A stretch of 64,000 nt of DNA from CAYNJG01 sp965216885 (lineage in GTDB: Bacteria; Planctomycetota; Planctomycetia; Pirellulales; Pirellulaceae). Positions 46,167-55,263 of this stretch are shown here, in pieces (position 1 is the stretch's first letter; every line of letters begins with the position of its first letter). The stretch is taken from NCBI GenBank assembly GCA_965216885.1, contig OZ244208.1, positions 62,001 to 126,000 of the forward strand, read 5' to 3'. The notes beneath the pieces were generated by a model. The model searched no databases and was not told the origin of the DNA. It saw nothing but the letters and a program-made list of their open reading frames with translations. The position numbers and the translations under genes are program-made.

Positions 46167-46910
46167 ATGCCGTATCGGTGCATCGCTTCATCACCCGAAG
46201 GACTCGTCCAACAAGTTGCCGTCAGCTACCTACGCCACGGTTACTGGTGGTACGTGACTGGCCGTATTCCAGATGGAAAAGACGCGGAATCAGTCGACCG
46301 CAAACTGATCGCAAAATACGAGATCGATCAAACCGACCGCCAACGCGCGTACCGAAAAAAACGCGGTCTCGCCAACATGCAATACATCCGCTTTGGCAGT
46401 TGGTTCCTTCTCCTCGTCACCGAAGGCCATCATCCATTCAAGCAGCAAGAGCGCAACCGCATCCGCGACTGCCGCCGCCACCCAATCAAATTCGAAGGGT
46501 ATTCAATCAGCTACCGCCGCGCTGGCGTCACACCAAAGGGCGGCGGCCAACCCAAATGGCACGCATGTGTCCGCATCGATCCGTGGACGTATCGCGAGTT
46601 AAAGGCATTCTTTCTGGACAGGGCCTGTCATCGATCGGTCGAAAATCTTGCCAGGGACTTTGCCCGCGTACCGTACGCACGATTCGCTCCCGTTCGGCGT
46701 CAACTACTGACGATTCAGCGCTCGGTAAATAGCGCACGCGCACGAGTCGGCCACGAGCCGGTGCCGCATTCGGCAATACTCCTGCGGCGAACGATCGTCC
46801 AACCTTTTGATTCGAACACGACAGCGAGCGAGTGCATCTACACCGAAACGCAGCCACAGAAGAAAAAATACCGTCGTTCACCATTTGGCGGCCATGCTTT
46901 GAATTCGTGA
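46167..46910 (+). CDS. conserved-looking basic protein of unknown function, downstream of structured RNA
   Basis: The ATG at 46167 has GAGGA upstream. 247 residues, strongly basic. The body (SPEGLVQQVAVSYLRHGYWW, YVTGRIPDGKDAESVDRKLI, RKKRGLANMQYIRFGSWFLL, IKFEGYSISYRRAG, YARFAPVRRQLLTIQRSVN) has no catalytic motif known to me. I have the impression of having seen similar proteins in several planctomycetes, but cannot name a family. The charge and its place directly after a large structured RNA suggest RNA binding. The tail (QPQKKKYRRSPFGG) is basic. Confidence 0.75.
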   Translation: MPYRCIASSPEGLVQQVAVSYLRHGYWWYVTGRIPDGKDAESVDRKLIAKYEIDQTDRQRAYRKKRGLANMQYIRFGSWFLLLVTEGHHPFKQQERNRIRDCRRHPIKFEGYSISYRRAGVTPKGGGQPKWHACVRIDPWTYRELKAFFLDRACHRSVENLARDFARVPYARFAPVRRQLLTIQRSVNSARARVGHEPVPHSAILLRRTIVQPFDSNTTASECIYTETQPQKKKYRRSPFGGHALNS

Positions 46911-47164
46911 TTGCGTGTCGCCCAGTTGCCGATTTAGGGCTATCATCGCCAAAAGGTGCAGGAACTTCGAGCAATCGCATCGTTTCGAGAAAAGAACTTG
47001 CTTTGTTGACCGAACGTGTCTCGGTGCGGTTTAATATGCTAGCAGCAGGAACGTCAGTTCGACCGACAACTGAGTTGGTAGCAACTGGTATTGGATGGAA
47101 CAGGGTACGGTGACGATAACGGATTGTATGGCGCTAACATGGCAAGGAAGCCGAAGGCAAGAAA

Positions 47165-48184
47165 ATGAAATCCGACTTATTGAAACGGTTGGTAGCAGCT
47201 ATTGCCATGGAATCCCAGCAGGACTTGGAAAAGCTTGCTGATGCCATCGTTGCGGACGAAAAGAAGCGTGGTCATACGAAGCTGGCCGAGGAACTGGCGC
47301 GAATTTTAGCGGAAACACAACCGCTACAACCGGAAACGAAGACTGACAAACGACGAGAGCGACTTTCGGATCGCGAAGTACGCTCTTTGCCAGTCAGCCG
47401 TCGCGGGCAGGCTCTGCTGGCAACGATAGTTCCACGCGAGGCACTGGAACACCATATCGTTCTGCCGCCTGAGATAGAAGTTCGTTTCGCACGTATCGAA
47501 AAGGAGTTCGCGGCGAGAGAGCGGCTAATGATGCACGGGCTGAAACCGAGCAAGACAGTTCTGCTGTATGGTCCTCCTGGTTGTGGCAAGACATTGTCGG
47601 CTCAGCGAGTCGCCTGGAACACCGGGCTTCCACTAATGAAGGTTCGATTCGACGCTATCGTCTCGTCATATTTCGGCGAATCTGCATCCAACCTGCGATC
47701 TGTATTCGACGCTGCTAAAAATCAGCCTTGTGTTTTGCTTCTCGACGAGTGCGACTTTATTGCTCGTGCACGAGCTGGGTCAAAAGACATTGGAGAAGTA
47801 TCGCGAATCGTCAATACGCTGCTCCAACTGATGGAAGACTATGATGCACCGGGGCTGTTGATCGCCACAACCAACATTGAAAAGTCTCTTGATCATGCCT
47901 TGTTCCGACGATTCGACGACGTTTTCCGCGTGCCTCATCCAGGAAAGAACGAAATTGAGAAGTTGTTACGCATGAGCTTGTCTGGCGTGGAATTGGCGGA
48001 TGATGTTAAATGGAGCGAATTAGTACGTTGTCTTGAGGGCCTCTCTGCCGCATTGGTTGTGAAGGCGGCGCAGATCGCAGCGAAAACGGCTTTGCTCTCA
48101 GGCTCCAAGGAAGTCAAACAGTCCCATCTTCTCGCGTCCATCTCTGAACTAAAACTTCAGGTCGAGGAGACACAATCGAGATAG
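47165..48184 (+). CDS. AAA+ ATPase of an ATPase/subtilase pair
   Basis: 339 residues. A helical N-terminus of about 110 residues, then Walker A LLYGPPGCGKTLSAQRVA, Walker B VLLLDECDFIARAR, sensor region LLIATTNIEKSLDHALFRRF with the arginine finger, and a small lid domain. It resembles the FtsH/Cdc48-type AAA class. The next gene, 15 bp on, encodes a subtilisin-like protease; such pairs recur in mobile islands and are suspected defence systems. Probably feeds or controls the protease. Confidence 0.85.
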   Translation: MKSDLLKRLVAAIAMESQQDLEKLADAIVADEKKRGHTKLAEELARILAETQPLQPETKTDKRRERLSDREVRSLPVSRRGQALLATIVPREALEHHIVLPPEIEVRFARIEKEFAARERLMMHGLKPSKTVLLYGPPGCGKTLSAQRVAWNTGLPLMKVRFDAIVSSYFGESASNLRSVFDAAKNQPCVLLLDECDFIARARAGSKDIGEVSRIVNTLLQLMEDYDAPGLLIATTNIEKSLDHALFRRFDDVFRVPHPGKNEIEKLLRMSLSGVELADDVKWSELVRCLEGLSAALVVKAAQIAAKTALLSGSKEVKQSHLLASISELKLQVEETQSR

Positions 48185-48199
48185 TGTACGCCGAAAAAA

Positions 48200-50779
48200 A
48201 TGGCCAAATCAGACTTTCAGCATCTTCCGCTGCCATTCTTGGCCAAAGGCCCGGCGAAACTGGGGCGACCACCGAGAGCCAGCGAGCAAACTCGGAACAA
48301 TCGAAGTAACTTTCGGTCGCATGCCGAGGCGATCAAGAGCCAAGTCGACAACTTCCTTACTAACGTACGACCTATCTCGGAAACGATCGCATCAACCAAT
48401 ATCCCAGCGGGAGTTGCTTTAGTTCTTGAAGTCGATCCTGTCGCCTTGGACTTAGACAAGCTGCGACATTTCTTTGACTTTGAAATAGTCCTGGAAGATG
48501 ACGACGGATTCGTAATCGTTGCCAGCGAAGACTTAGACTTGGCACGGTTCACAGCGATGGTCGACGCTTATGCTTCGGATACGCGTGGCTCTGCAACGAT
48601 TGCGAGTATTTACAGCGTTGACGATGACGAAGATCAGGTCCAACGCCTCCGTCGAATTCTCTCTGACCGTTTGTTTCGCGTATGGCCCAAACTCTCAAGC
48701 GTTCCTGTGCTGATCGTTGATGTGGGTGTTGAATGCGTTGGAAATCGGGAGATACCGGATCAACCCGAACGGCGGAAGCGAGACTCTGACGTTGATTGGG
48801 CACGCCGCGAACTTGAATGGAGTCAACAGAGACTTGCGCTCTATGAGTGGTGGGATGAGTTGTACGCGAGCCGGGAAGAAGTGATTCGCGAACTCATCGA
48901 TACTTACGGCGGCGAAATTCTCGATAGTCACCACGCATACGACGCGGCTCGATTACCCGATAGCTTTACCGTACGCATCAAAATCAAAGGGGCGGGACTT
49001 CGTGACCTAGTGCTGAATTTTCCTTATATCTTCGACGTTGTCGAACCCGATGACGTCGAGATCCCAGAGTTCTTAGGGATCGCTTCGGACGACAAGTTTC
49101 CTGACGTTGAAATAAATTCCCCAACGGAAGACGCGCCGGCCGTTTGCATAATCGACAGCGGTATCCAGGAAGGGCATCCGCTGATCCAACCTGCGATGGA
49201 TGCATCCAGTTCCCATTGCTTCTTGCCCAGCGATTCTTCGGTGGCGGATCATGTGAGAGGCGGAGGACATGGAACGAGAGTGGCCGGAGCCATTCTGTAC
49301 GCCGAAACAATTCCGAAACAGGGCCTTTACGATGCTCGGTACTGGTTACAAAATGCGCGGGTATTGGACGGCGGAAATAAATTACCGCGTACGCTATTTC
49401 CGCCAGTCCTGATGGAGGAGATCGTAAATCGCTTTCACTCACTCCCCCGGCCCACCAAGATTTTCAACCAGTCGATCAACGCAAACTCGCCGTGCCGAAC
49501 AAAGCACATGTCGGCTTGGGCGGCTGCAATTGACAAGCTCTCCTATGACAAGGATGTCTTATTCATTCAAAGTGTCGGGAACGTACTATGCAATACATTT
49601 CGGCATAGCAATCCGGGAGTCGCTGAACACCTAGCAGCAGGCAGGAATTACCCTGACTTTCAGTATGAGAACTCTTTTCGTGCGGCCAACCCAGCTCAGA
49701 GCTTTCAAGCCATCACCGTTGGGTCCGTTTCGTATGGTTTGTATTCCAACGCACAATGGCGTAGTTTTTCGTCCAAGCTTGCAGAATCGTCTGCGTTTAG
49801 CCGTTCGGGCTTGGGCATTTGGGGAGTGACCAAACCGGACGTTGTTGAATTCGGTGGAGACTATCTTTTAAGTGAGTCCGGAGATGTGAGCACACCCGAT
49901 GCTGGTTCGAGTTGTTATCCGGAAACCGTTCGATCGACGTTGCATGGTGGACCGGCGGCAGCACGCGACGCTGTTGGAACATCGTTGTCGGCCCCTAAGG
50001 TTGCACACATCGCGGCAGCCTTGCAAGACACTTTACCCGACGAGCCATGTCTACTGTATCGGGCACTGATCGTACAATCGGCCAGATGGCCAGAATGGGC
50101 ATATGAAGTCGACGATCGAAACGAGACAATTAAATTCGTTAGGAGTTTTGGCTACGGCATTCCAGACATCGGACGGGCCACTTCAAACACGCTATATCGA
50201 AGTACGTTGATCTCACAAGGCGAGCAAACTGTTCGTCCGAATGAAGCACGCGTATTTCAAATCCCAATTCCAAGCGAGCTGCGCCAACAAGGTGACGATT
50301 TCGACATTCAGATCGAAGTGACGCTGTCCTATGCAGCGCAGCCCAGACGCACTCGACGTGGGTATCGCAACTACCTCTCAACATGGCTGGAATGGAAGAC
50401 CTGTGGACTGAGAGAGCCGGTTCAACAATTTCGAGAAAGGATATTCAAAGATGAGGTGTCGGACGAAAATGGAAATGTCGGTTCTATTCCGTGGCAAATG
50501 CAGAAACGGATCAACGACGGAATAGTGGGAGTTCGCCGCACTGCTGGCACTATCCAGAAAGATTGGGCAATAGTGAAGAACTATGAACTACCAGATACGT
50601 TTTGCGTTGCTGTGATAGCTCACAAAGGCTGGAGCAATGATCCAGATACAGTTGCAAAGTTTGCGATCGCCGTCTCCTTCGAGTCTGTTACTCAAGAATT
50701 AGAGATTCACGAGCCGCTGGAAGTAGCTGTCGAAGAATTAATGGTCGAACTTGAGTCACAAGCCGAACTAACCGGATGA
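48200..50779 (+). CDS. subtilisin-like (S8) serine protease of an ATPase/subtilase pair
   Basis: 859 residues with no signal peptide, so cytoplasmic. The catalytic triad is visible: Asp in AVCIIDSGIQEGHPLI, His in GGGHGTRVAGAILYAE, Ser in VGTSLSAPKVAHIAAAL. An N-terminal region of about 300 residues (VPVLIVDVGVECVGNREIP) may sense a trigger. A cytoplasmic subtilase next to an AAA ATPase implies regulated cleavage of host or phage proteins. Stop codon at 50777-50779. Confidence 0.85.
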   Translation: MAKSDFQHLPLPFLAKGPAKLGRPPRASEQTRNNRSNFRSHAEAIKSQVDNFLTNVRPISETIASTNIPAGVALVLEVDPVALDLDKLRHFFDFEIVLEDDDGFVIVASEDLDLARFTAMVDAYASDTRGSATIASIYSVDDDEDQVQRLRRILSDRLFRVWPKLSSVPVLIVDVGVECVGNREIPDQPERRKRDSDVDWARRELEWSQQRLALYEWWDELYASREEVIRELIDTYGGEILDSHHAYDAARLPDSFTVRIKIKGAGLRDLVLNFPYIFDVVEPDDVEIPEFLGIASDDKFPDVEINSPTEDAPAVCIIDSGIQEGHPLIQPAMDASSSHCFLPSDSSVADHVRGGGHGTRVAGAILYAETIPKQGLYDARYWLQNARVLDGGNKLPRTLFPPVLMEEIVNRFHSLPRPTKIFNQSINANSPCRTKHMSAWAAAIDKLSYDKDVLFIQSVGNVLCNTFRHSNPGVAEHLAAGRNYPDFQYENSFRAANPAQSFQAITVGSVSYGLYSNAQWRSFSSKLAESSAFSRSGLGIWGVTKPDVVEFGGDYLLSESGDVSTPDAGSSCYPETVRSTLHGGPAAARDAVGTSLSAPKVAHIAAALQDTLPDEPCLLYRALIVQSARWPEWAYEVDDRNETIKFVRSFGYGIPDIGRATSNTLYRSTLISQGEQTVRPNEARVFQIPIPSELRQQGDDFDIQIEVTLSYAAQPRRTRRGYRNYLSTWLEWKTCGLREPVQQFRERIFKDEVSDENGNVGSIPWQMQKRINDGIVGVRRTAGTIQKDWAIVKNYELPDTFCVAVIAHKGWSNDPDTVAKFAIAVSFESVTQELEIHEPLEVAVEELMVELESQAELTG

Positions 50780-51261
50780 TCGTCCGACTAAGCGTATGAT
50801 GTATTGAGGTAATCGCCCAAGAATCGCGCGATTTTTTTGACGCTTCTCGGTAAACGCCACCATTTTTGACGCGTGTTCGGCGAGCAATGCCAGCAATTGC
50901 AGGCTTCAAATCGTTATTCGCTTCACACGTTCAAAAACGGTTCCAGTGTCAGGCGACTGTAGGTTGCAAATAACCCTTGAATTGCAGCCTCAAACGCCGT
51001 TGACGGGCACATGTTGGTGGCGTTTGCCGAGAAGTGTCGATTTTTTTATATTTGGTCTTATCAGCGAAAGTCGGTAGACCTTGGTCTCGTCCACAACGTC
51101 TAGTGGAGGTAGAGCGGCTCGCGTCCAAAACGGCAAGCAAGTCTTCGTCCAGGAAGGTTTTGCGAACGGTTTTCCCGGGGAAACCCTTTGACCAAACGCG
51201 AAGGCCAATGGCGTGCGTTAAGAACGCGAGATAAAACCCATCGGCCGACGTAAGTGAGTTA
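50780..51261. other. stretch without a gene
   Basis: No supported gene on either strand. A few repeats of the kind TTTTTTGACGC/TTTTTGACGC occur near 50831-50875. The stretch separates the subtilase gene from the broken prim-pol gene. Confidence 0.5.
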
Positions 51262-51447
51262 TTAGCTAGTCAACGTCGCCTCTTGCAAGGCGTTCCGATA
51301 AGTCACTACGAAGTAGCGCCATCCGTCGGTAGCGAACTTGCTCTTCTGATGGACCAGCGACCAGATATCCAGTTCGCAAAGCCCAACTCGGATTAGTTCA
51401 CAAACGATCGCATAGTCGCGTTTCGATCGATCGGTCATTGCTCGGTT
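51262..51447 (-). pseudogene. C-terminal fragment of the prim-pol gene cut by an IS
   Basis: 61 codons (NRAMTDRSKRDYAIVCELIR, VGLCELDIWSLVHQKSKF) ending at a TAA. If the IS and one TA copy are removed, this frame continues directly from the N-terminal part at 52455-53102. The restored protein would be 277 residues. Confidence 0.75.
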
Positions 51448-51512
51448 TAGAGCAGGTTTCAGAATTCCGTAGCGTTTGCCGATAAGTGTTTCAGATCAAG
51501 GAGGATCATGAA

Positions 51513-51872
51513 ATGGCTTATTCAATGGATTTGCGAGAGCGAGTTTTGGCTGCCAGCGATGCTGGCTCGCCCACGAAGGAAGTAGCTGAGCGTTTTTCAG
51601 TATCAAGCTCATGGGTTAGGCGTTTGAAACAACGTCGTCGGGAGACTGGTGAGATTGAGCCCCGCCGAGGGAAAACGGGGCCGCGGCCGAAGCTGAAGAA
51701 CCACCTGAGTGAATTGAAACAGATTGTCGAAGAACATCCAGACGCCACTCTGGAAGAGATTCGCAAGCGACTTTCTGTATCGGTGAGTGTGCCAACGGTC
51801 TACCGCGCCCTTCTGTCTCTGGGCATCACGTTCAAAAAAAGTCTTGCACGCGGCGGAGCAGGAACGCCCTGA
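51513..51872 (+). CDS. IS630 transposase, first frame (HTH part)
   Basis: ATG at 51513 after AAGGAGG. 119 residues: MAYSMDLRERVLAASDAGS, then a helix-turn-helix (TKEVAERFSVSSSWVRRLKQ) and SVSVPTVYRALLSLGITFKK. The frame closes soon after an A7 tract (51834-51840), where it must change to read the catalytic frame. Confidence 0.8.
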   Translation: MAYSMDLRERVLAASDAGSPTKEVAERFSVSSSWVRRLKQRRRETGEIEPRRGKTGPRPKLKNHLSELKQIVEEHPDATLEEIRKRLSVSVSVPTVYRALLSLGITFKKSLARGGAGTP

Positions 51873-52440
51873 TGTTCGCGATCTTCGTCAAGGCTGGCTG
51901 TTTTGGAGAGCCCATCTAGATCCTCGACGTCTGATATTCCTTGATGAGACCGGAGCAAATACAAAAATGGCCCGCCGTTATGGTCGCGCTTTTCGAGGTC
52001 ACCGACTCGTTTCACGCGTGCCTCACGGTCACTGGAAGACAACGACCTTCGTTGCCGGATTCCGCGTCGACGGATTTGTCGCGCCTCTCGTCGTAGACGG
52101 CGCGATGAACGGCGCCGTCTTCCTGGCTTACGTTCAACAGCATCTCGTGCGTACGCTGCGACCTCATGACATCTTGATTATGGACAACCTCGCCGCTCAC
52201 AAAGTTCGTGGTGTGCGGAAAGCAATCGAAGGCGCTGGAGCATCGCTGGTCTACTTGCCACCCTATAGTCCTGACTTCAATCCCATAGAGCTGGCATTCG
52301 CAAAACTGAAAGCACTCCTGCGAAGTGCAGCTGAAAGAACTATCAAGAATCTCGAACTGAAAATCGGACAACTACTCGACCGTTTCTCCAACACCGAATG
52401 CAGAAACTACTTCAGACACGCCGGATACACGCTACGATGA
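51787..52440 (+). CDS. IS630 transposase, second frame (DDE part)
   Basis: DDE motifs: LIFLDETGANT (D), ILIMDNLAAHK (D), YSPDFNPIELAFAKLK (E). The join KKVLHAAEQERPDV follows naturally from the first frame at the A7 tract. The shift needed is +1 (or -2), not the -1 more often reported for such elements. Start given is an open-frame bound, not a true initiation site. Confidence 0.8.
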   Translation: MCQRSTAPFCLWASRSKKVLHAAEQERPDVRDLRQGWLFWRAHLDPRRLIFLDETGANTKMARRYGRAFRGHRLVSRVPHGHWKTTTFVAGFRVDGFVAPLVVDGAMNGAVFLAYVQQHLVRTLRPHDILIMDNLAAHKVRGVRKAIEGAGASLVYLPPYSPDFNPIELAFAKLKALLRSAAERTIKNLELKIGQLLDRFSNTECRNYFRHAGYTLR

Positions 52441-52454
52441 CCTGAAACTTGCTC

Positions 52455-53102
52455 TAGCCTTGAAACAAGACGACGAACACGTCGCGATTGCGGATGTTGG
52501 CGCAGAACGTCGTTGATTGAACGGACTCTCGGAGCTTCGCCGTCAAACGCGAAACAACGATGCTTGTTCGCGGGCGCTGCGGGGCTTGACGTTTCTCCCA
52601 ACCACGCCGGATCGAAAAACGGAATCTCGTCGAGAGCGTAGTGGTTCCAAAATTGCCATTCGTAGTCGACATCGGTGTCAGGATGAACTGAAGGTGGAGC
52701 ACAGACGTATCCACCGTCACCGCGAATGTCGATGTTGCGACCGAGAATGTTGGCTCGATTGCCGATCGGAACGTTCAGATTGGCGCGGTAGAACAGGTGC
52801 GCTCCGCCACGACCGGTCTGCGACGCAAGCGGAGTTGCAGGATAGTTGTCTCTCCACCACTCGGTGTCATCCGGCGTATCGCAGTCAACGACCGTGATTC
52901 CGAAAACAGCACCGGTGACGATTCCGATATTTGTGAATCCGTCACGCGATGGAGCGAACCAACGCTTGACGTCATCAAGTATTGCTCGCTCGGCCTGAAA
53001 TCGCTTCCATCCGAAGTTCTTGGGAGGTCTCTTTCCAACGAGCGGAATGATCGACCAGCCTCGGTCAAAGTACTCAAAGGCGTAGTGTAGTAAGTCACTC
53101 AT
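52455..53102 (-). pseudogene. bifunctional DNA primase/polymerase (prim-pol), N-terminal part, interrupted by IS630
   Basis: 216 codons up to the IS. FDRGWSIIPLVGKRPPKNFG, the core ITVVDCDTPDDTEWW, TGRGGAHLFYRANLNVPIGN and NIDIRGDGGYVCAPPSVHPD match the N-terminal prim-pol domain of plasmid and phage replication proteins. The acidic metal site (DCD) is intact. The IS changes the C-terminus to a short foreign tail. Removing it restores one frame into 51262-51447. Confidence 0.85.
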
Positions 53103-53199
53103 CGGAAACCTCTTCGGTGCATGTGGTGGCCTTCAAGAGAGTCCTGAGTAGTAGCAGGCGTCGGCTTCCGTGCCGATACTGGAGAAGTCGTTGGAACAT
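53095..53199 (-). CDS. possible 34-aa peptide upstream of prim-pol
   Basis: ATG at 53199 with AAGGAGGAACG before it, a very strong ribosome-binding site. 34 codons (MFQRLLQYRHGSRRLLLLRT, then LLKATTCTEEVSDE), ending eight bases inside the prim-pol gene. It may couple translation. Not longer than many chance frames, so the start signal is the main support. Confidence 0.4.
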   Translation of the reverse strand: MFQRLLQYRHGSRRLLLLRTLLKATTCTEEVSDE

Positions 53200-53420
53200 C
53201 GTTCCTCCTTCATCGACAAATTTGCGAAAAGAATGGCCGAGTTGGCTGAACAAAACCTGAGGCGTACAACCTCTGCACGCCATCGGCTTCGCAGCGACAA
53301 CTGTGCCGCTTCGAAGCGATGGTGATTTGGCTTCTCGAAATTCGACGGGGAAAGAACGACTGGGATTTCGATTCGTCTTGACATTGCACGAAAGCGATTA
53401 AATTGCACGTTGCCCATGGT

Positions 53421-53828
53421 CTAGTGCTCGCTCGGTAGATACAGAGTCCACCGAGTTCCGTCGAAGCCAGCCCAGATATCGATACTGTCCAGCGGGAAGT
53501 CAGTGAACTCAATCTGTTGAGTCACAAACGGTTCAACTCCGGTATCGGCTCTGGCGGTGACGGATGCTGAGTGATCGTCATGAACTTCAAGTCGCCAGAA
53601 TTGCAGCCAATTCAATCGGTCGTCTTGTTCCATCGCGTTTCGCATTAAGCCTGTTCCGAAGTACGACGTGATGCAATCGATCAGCCAGAATGCCTCACCG
53701 CTTCTTGCGAGGTATTCGACACCTTCTGTGTAGATGACGTTTTTGTTCGACCAAGTTTGGTATCGTTCCAGGCCGCCTGTGAATTGCGAAAGGTCAGCTT
53801 GTGTTAATTTCGTTTTGGTTTCTGTCAT
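53421..53828 (-). CDS. DUF6876-like protein
   Basis: ATG at 53828 after AGGAGGA. 135 residues: LTQADLSQFTGGLERYQTW, VIYTEGVEYLARSGEAFWLI, QIEFTDFPLDSIDIW. This fits, from memory, a family of plasmid-borne proteins now called DUF6876. Function unknown. Located among other plasmid-type genes. Confidence 0.65.
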   Translation of the reverse strand: MTETKTKLTQADLSQFTGGLERYQTWSNKNVIYTEGVEYLARSGEAFWLIDCITSYFGTGLMRNAMEQDDRLNWLQFWRLEVHDDHSASVTARADTGVEPFVTQQIEFTDFPLDSIDIWAGFDGTRWTLYLPSEH

Positions 53829-54102
53829 TTTGTCCTCCTGTCTTGTTTGCCGATTCTCATGGGCACAACCCGATACTCGGCGAGCGGCAAGGGACAAGGA
53901 GGAACGCAGGGAGCTTGCGGACGAGTAGTCCTTGCGGCTGGTCGCGAACGAGTTACAAGCCCACGATGAGAGGCGGCAAGCAGGAGGCAACCGAATCGAA
54001 TGAGACTTCCGCGCTGAAAAATGTCGGGGGCAGATCGAAAGGACAACTCTCTGTCTGGCTTTTGACATTACCTTGCTTTCAGGTAGGAAATCGTGCTAGA
54101 GA

Positions 54103-54363
54103 ATGGTCATGGACGTCAGGCCAAAGTTCGATGGAACGCAAGTTCAGCAACTTCTCAAAGGAAAGAAGGGCACCATCCACTATGTCGTGAAGGGATTTCG
54201 AATCCCTTTTTGCATCACGGATGTAGACTTCTATCGCCTACGCATGAGCACGAAAGACCCGGGCAAGTTCCAACGAGACTGGCGATTCCGAGAGAACGAC
54301 CTCGTGCATCTAGAAGGAGCCGTGAAGGTCGTACGGAAGTGGCGAAAAGAACTCGGCGCCTGA
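54103..54363 (+). CDS. hypothetical protein, 86 aa
   Basis: MVMDVRPKFDGTQVQQLLKG, TIHYVVKGFRIPFCITDVDF, KVVRKWRKELGA. A small, basic, globular-looking protein without known motif. It is the only + strand gene in this plasmid-type stretch and lacks a clear ribosome-binding site. Confidence 0.45.
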   Translation: MVMDVRPKFDGTQVQQLLKGKKGTIHYVVKGFRIPFCITDVDFYRLRMSTKDPGKFQRDWRFRENDLVHLEGAVKVVRKWRKELGA

Positions 54364-54579
54364 GTGATCTCTGCCAATAAATCCAAGCCAGCATCTGAGT
54401 AGATTCTTCTACGAACCAGTGCCATTGAATTGATCCGACCTTTGAGTTGTGTGTATTTGTGAGTCGATCATTTCGGTGGACCGGTGATCTCAAACACTTC
54501 GTTTGAAAACCGATGGCCACCCGGACTTGCCTGAAGATCAAGCGAGCCCTCAGAGGAGACTGCACGAATCAACGGCGGA

Positions 54580-54885
54580 TTAGAACGGTTGATCGCCACC
54601 GCCCGAATTGCCATTGCCGTTTCCGTTTGACGAACTCGTATTTCCATTCGACGGATTCCCGTTCGCGTAAATCCACGAATGAGCCTGGTCCGCGATCTTC
54701 GCCACCAACGGAAGGTCGTCGCGGCCGAAGCTGGACGAGTCCTTCCAATCGTCGCCATCCTTGTAGATGCGACTGACGGTGACGTTGTGACGTGTGCCGT
54801 TCTGAGTTTCATTGGCCCAGATGGCGGCGCGGATGCGGCCCATGCGGAGTTCATGGACGGGACGTGCTTTCGTAGCAGTTGACAT
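54580..54885 (-). CDS. small plasmid-type protein, paralogue of the one at 32382
   Basis: ATG at 54885 after AGGAGA. 101 residues: GRIRAAIWANETQNGTRHNV, TVSRIYKDGDDWKDSSSFGR, DDLPLVAKIADQAHSWI, then a Gly/Asn/Ser-rich tail ending in GGGDQPF. The acidic, low-complexity end with a final DxPF is reminiscent of single-strand DNA-binding protein tails. Function inferred only. Confidence 0.7.
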   Translation of the reverse strand: MSTATKARPVHELRMGRIRAAIWANETQNGTRHNVTVSRIYKDGDDWKDSSSFGRDDLPLVAKIADQAHSWIYANGNPSNGNTSSSNGNGNGNSGGGDQPF

Positions 54886-54927
54886 AGTTTGTTCTCCTAG
54901 GAACAAGGGAAAGGAATTGAAATACCG

Positions 54928-55263
54928 TCAGCCGTTCGAGCTAGACTCGTCGGCTTTCGGCTCCAAGAATGGAAGTCCAGCTTCGCGCCGAACTTCTTGG
55001 CATTGGTCGCTGCCTGCCGGAAAGAGCACACAAACGACCGGACGTGTGGGATAGATGCCGCATCGGTTCTCACCGTCGAGGAAGAAGCAATTGCCTCCGC
55101 TTCCACAGTTCAGATATCCAATTTCGCCATCCAGTCCCGTTTCGCGAAGAGGTGACATCTGCTCGCCGACTCGGGGCTCGCGCAAGACATCTTCTTCGAA
55201 GACATCGACGAGCTTGCGGCGACAACATTCGCCACAGCCATCGCACTCGTATTGCTCGACCAT
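54928..55263 (-). CDS. YkgJ-like Cys-cluster protein
   Basis: 111 residues. CDGCGECCRRKL near the N-terminus, LNCGSGGNCFFLDGENRCGI and YPTRPVVCVLFPAGSDQCQE give the Cys set of the YkgJ/CxxCxxCC family (putative zinc or iron-sulfur proteins). Role unknown. Confidence 0.75.
   Translation of the reverse strand: MVEQYECDGCGECCRRKLVDVFEEDVLREPRVGEQMSPLRETGLDGEIGYLNCGSGGNCFFLDGENRCGIYPTRPVVCVLFPAGSDQCQEVRREAGLPFLEPKADESSSNG

Larger units (their letters stand above)
51450..52454 (+). mobile_element. IS630-family insertion sequence, 1005 bp
   Basis: Terminal inverted repeats of about 25 bp (51450-51474 and 52430-52454, 19 of 25 matching; both begin GAGCA-GTTTCAG). A TA duplication flanks both ends (51448-51449 and 52455-52456), the IS630/Tc1 hallmark. 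It contains two overlapping transposase frames and lies in the prim-pol gene. Confidence 0.88.

Noticed and set aside
46001..46732. Second + strand frame overlapping the 247-aa gene
   Set aside because: Arg/Ser/Pro-rich composition typical of an out-of-frame shadow; the other frame has a proper start and a credible protein.
53133..53417. Minus-strand frame directly after the DUF6876 gene
   Set aside because: No ribosome-binding site or domain; a competing short frame at 53095-53199 has a far better start signal.
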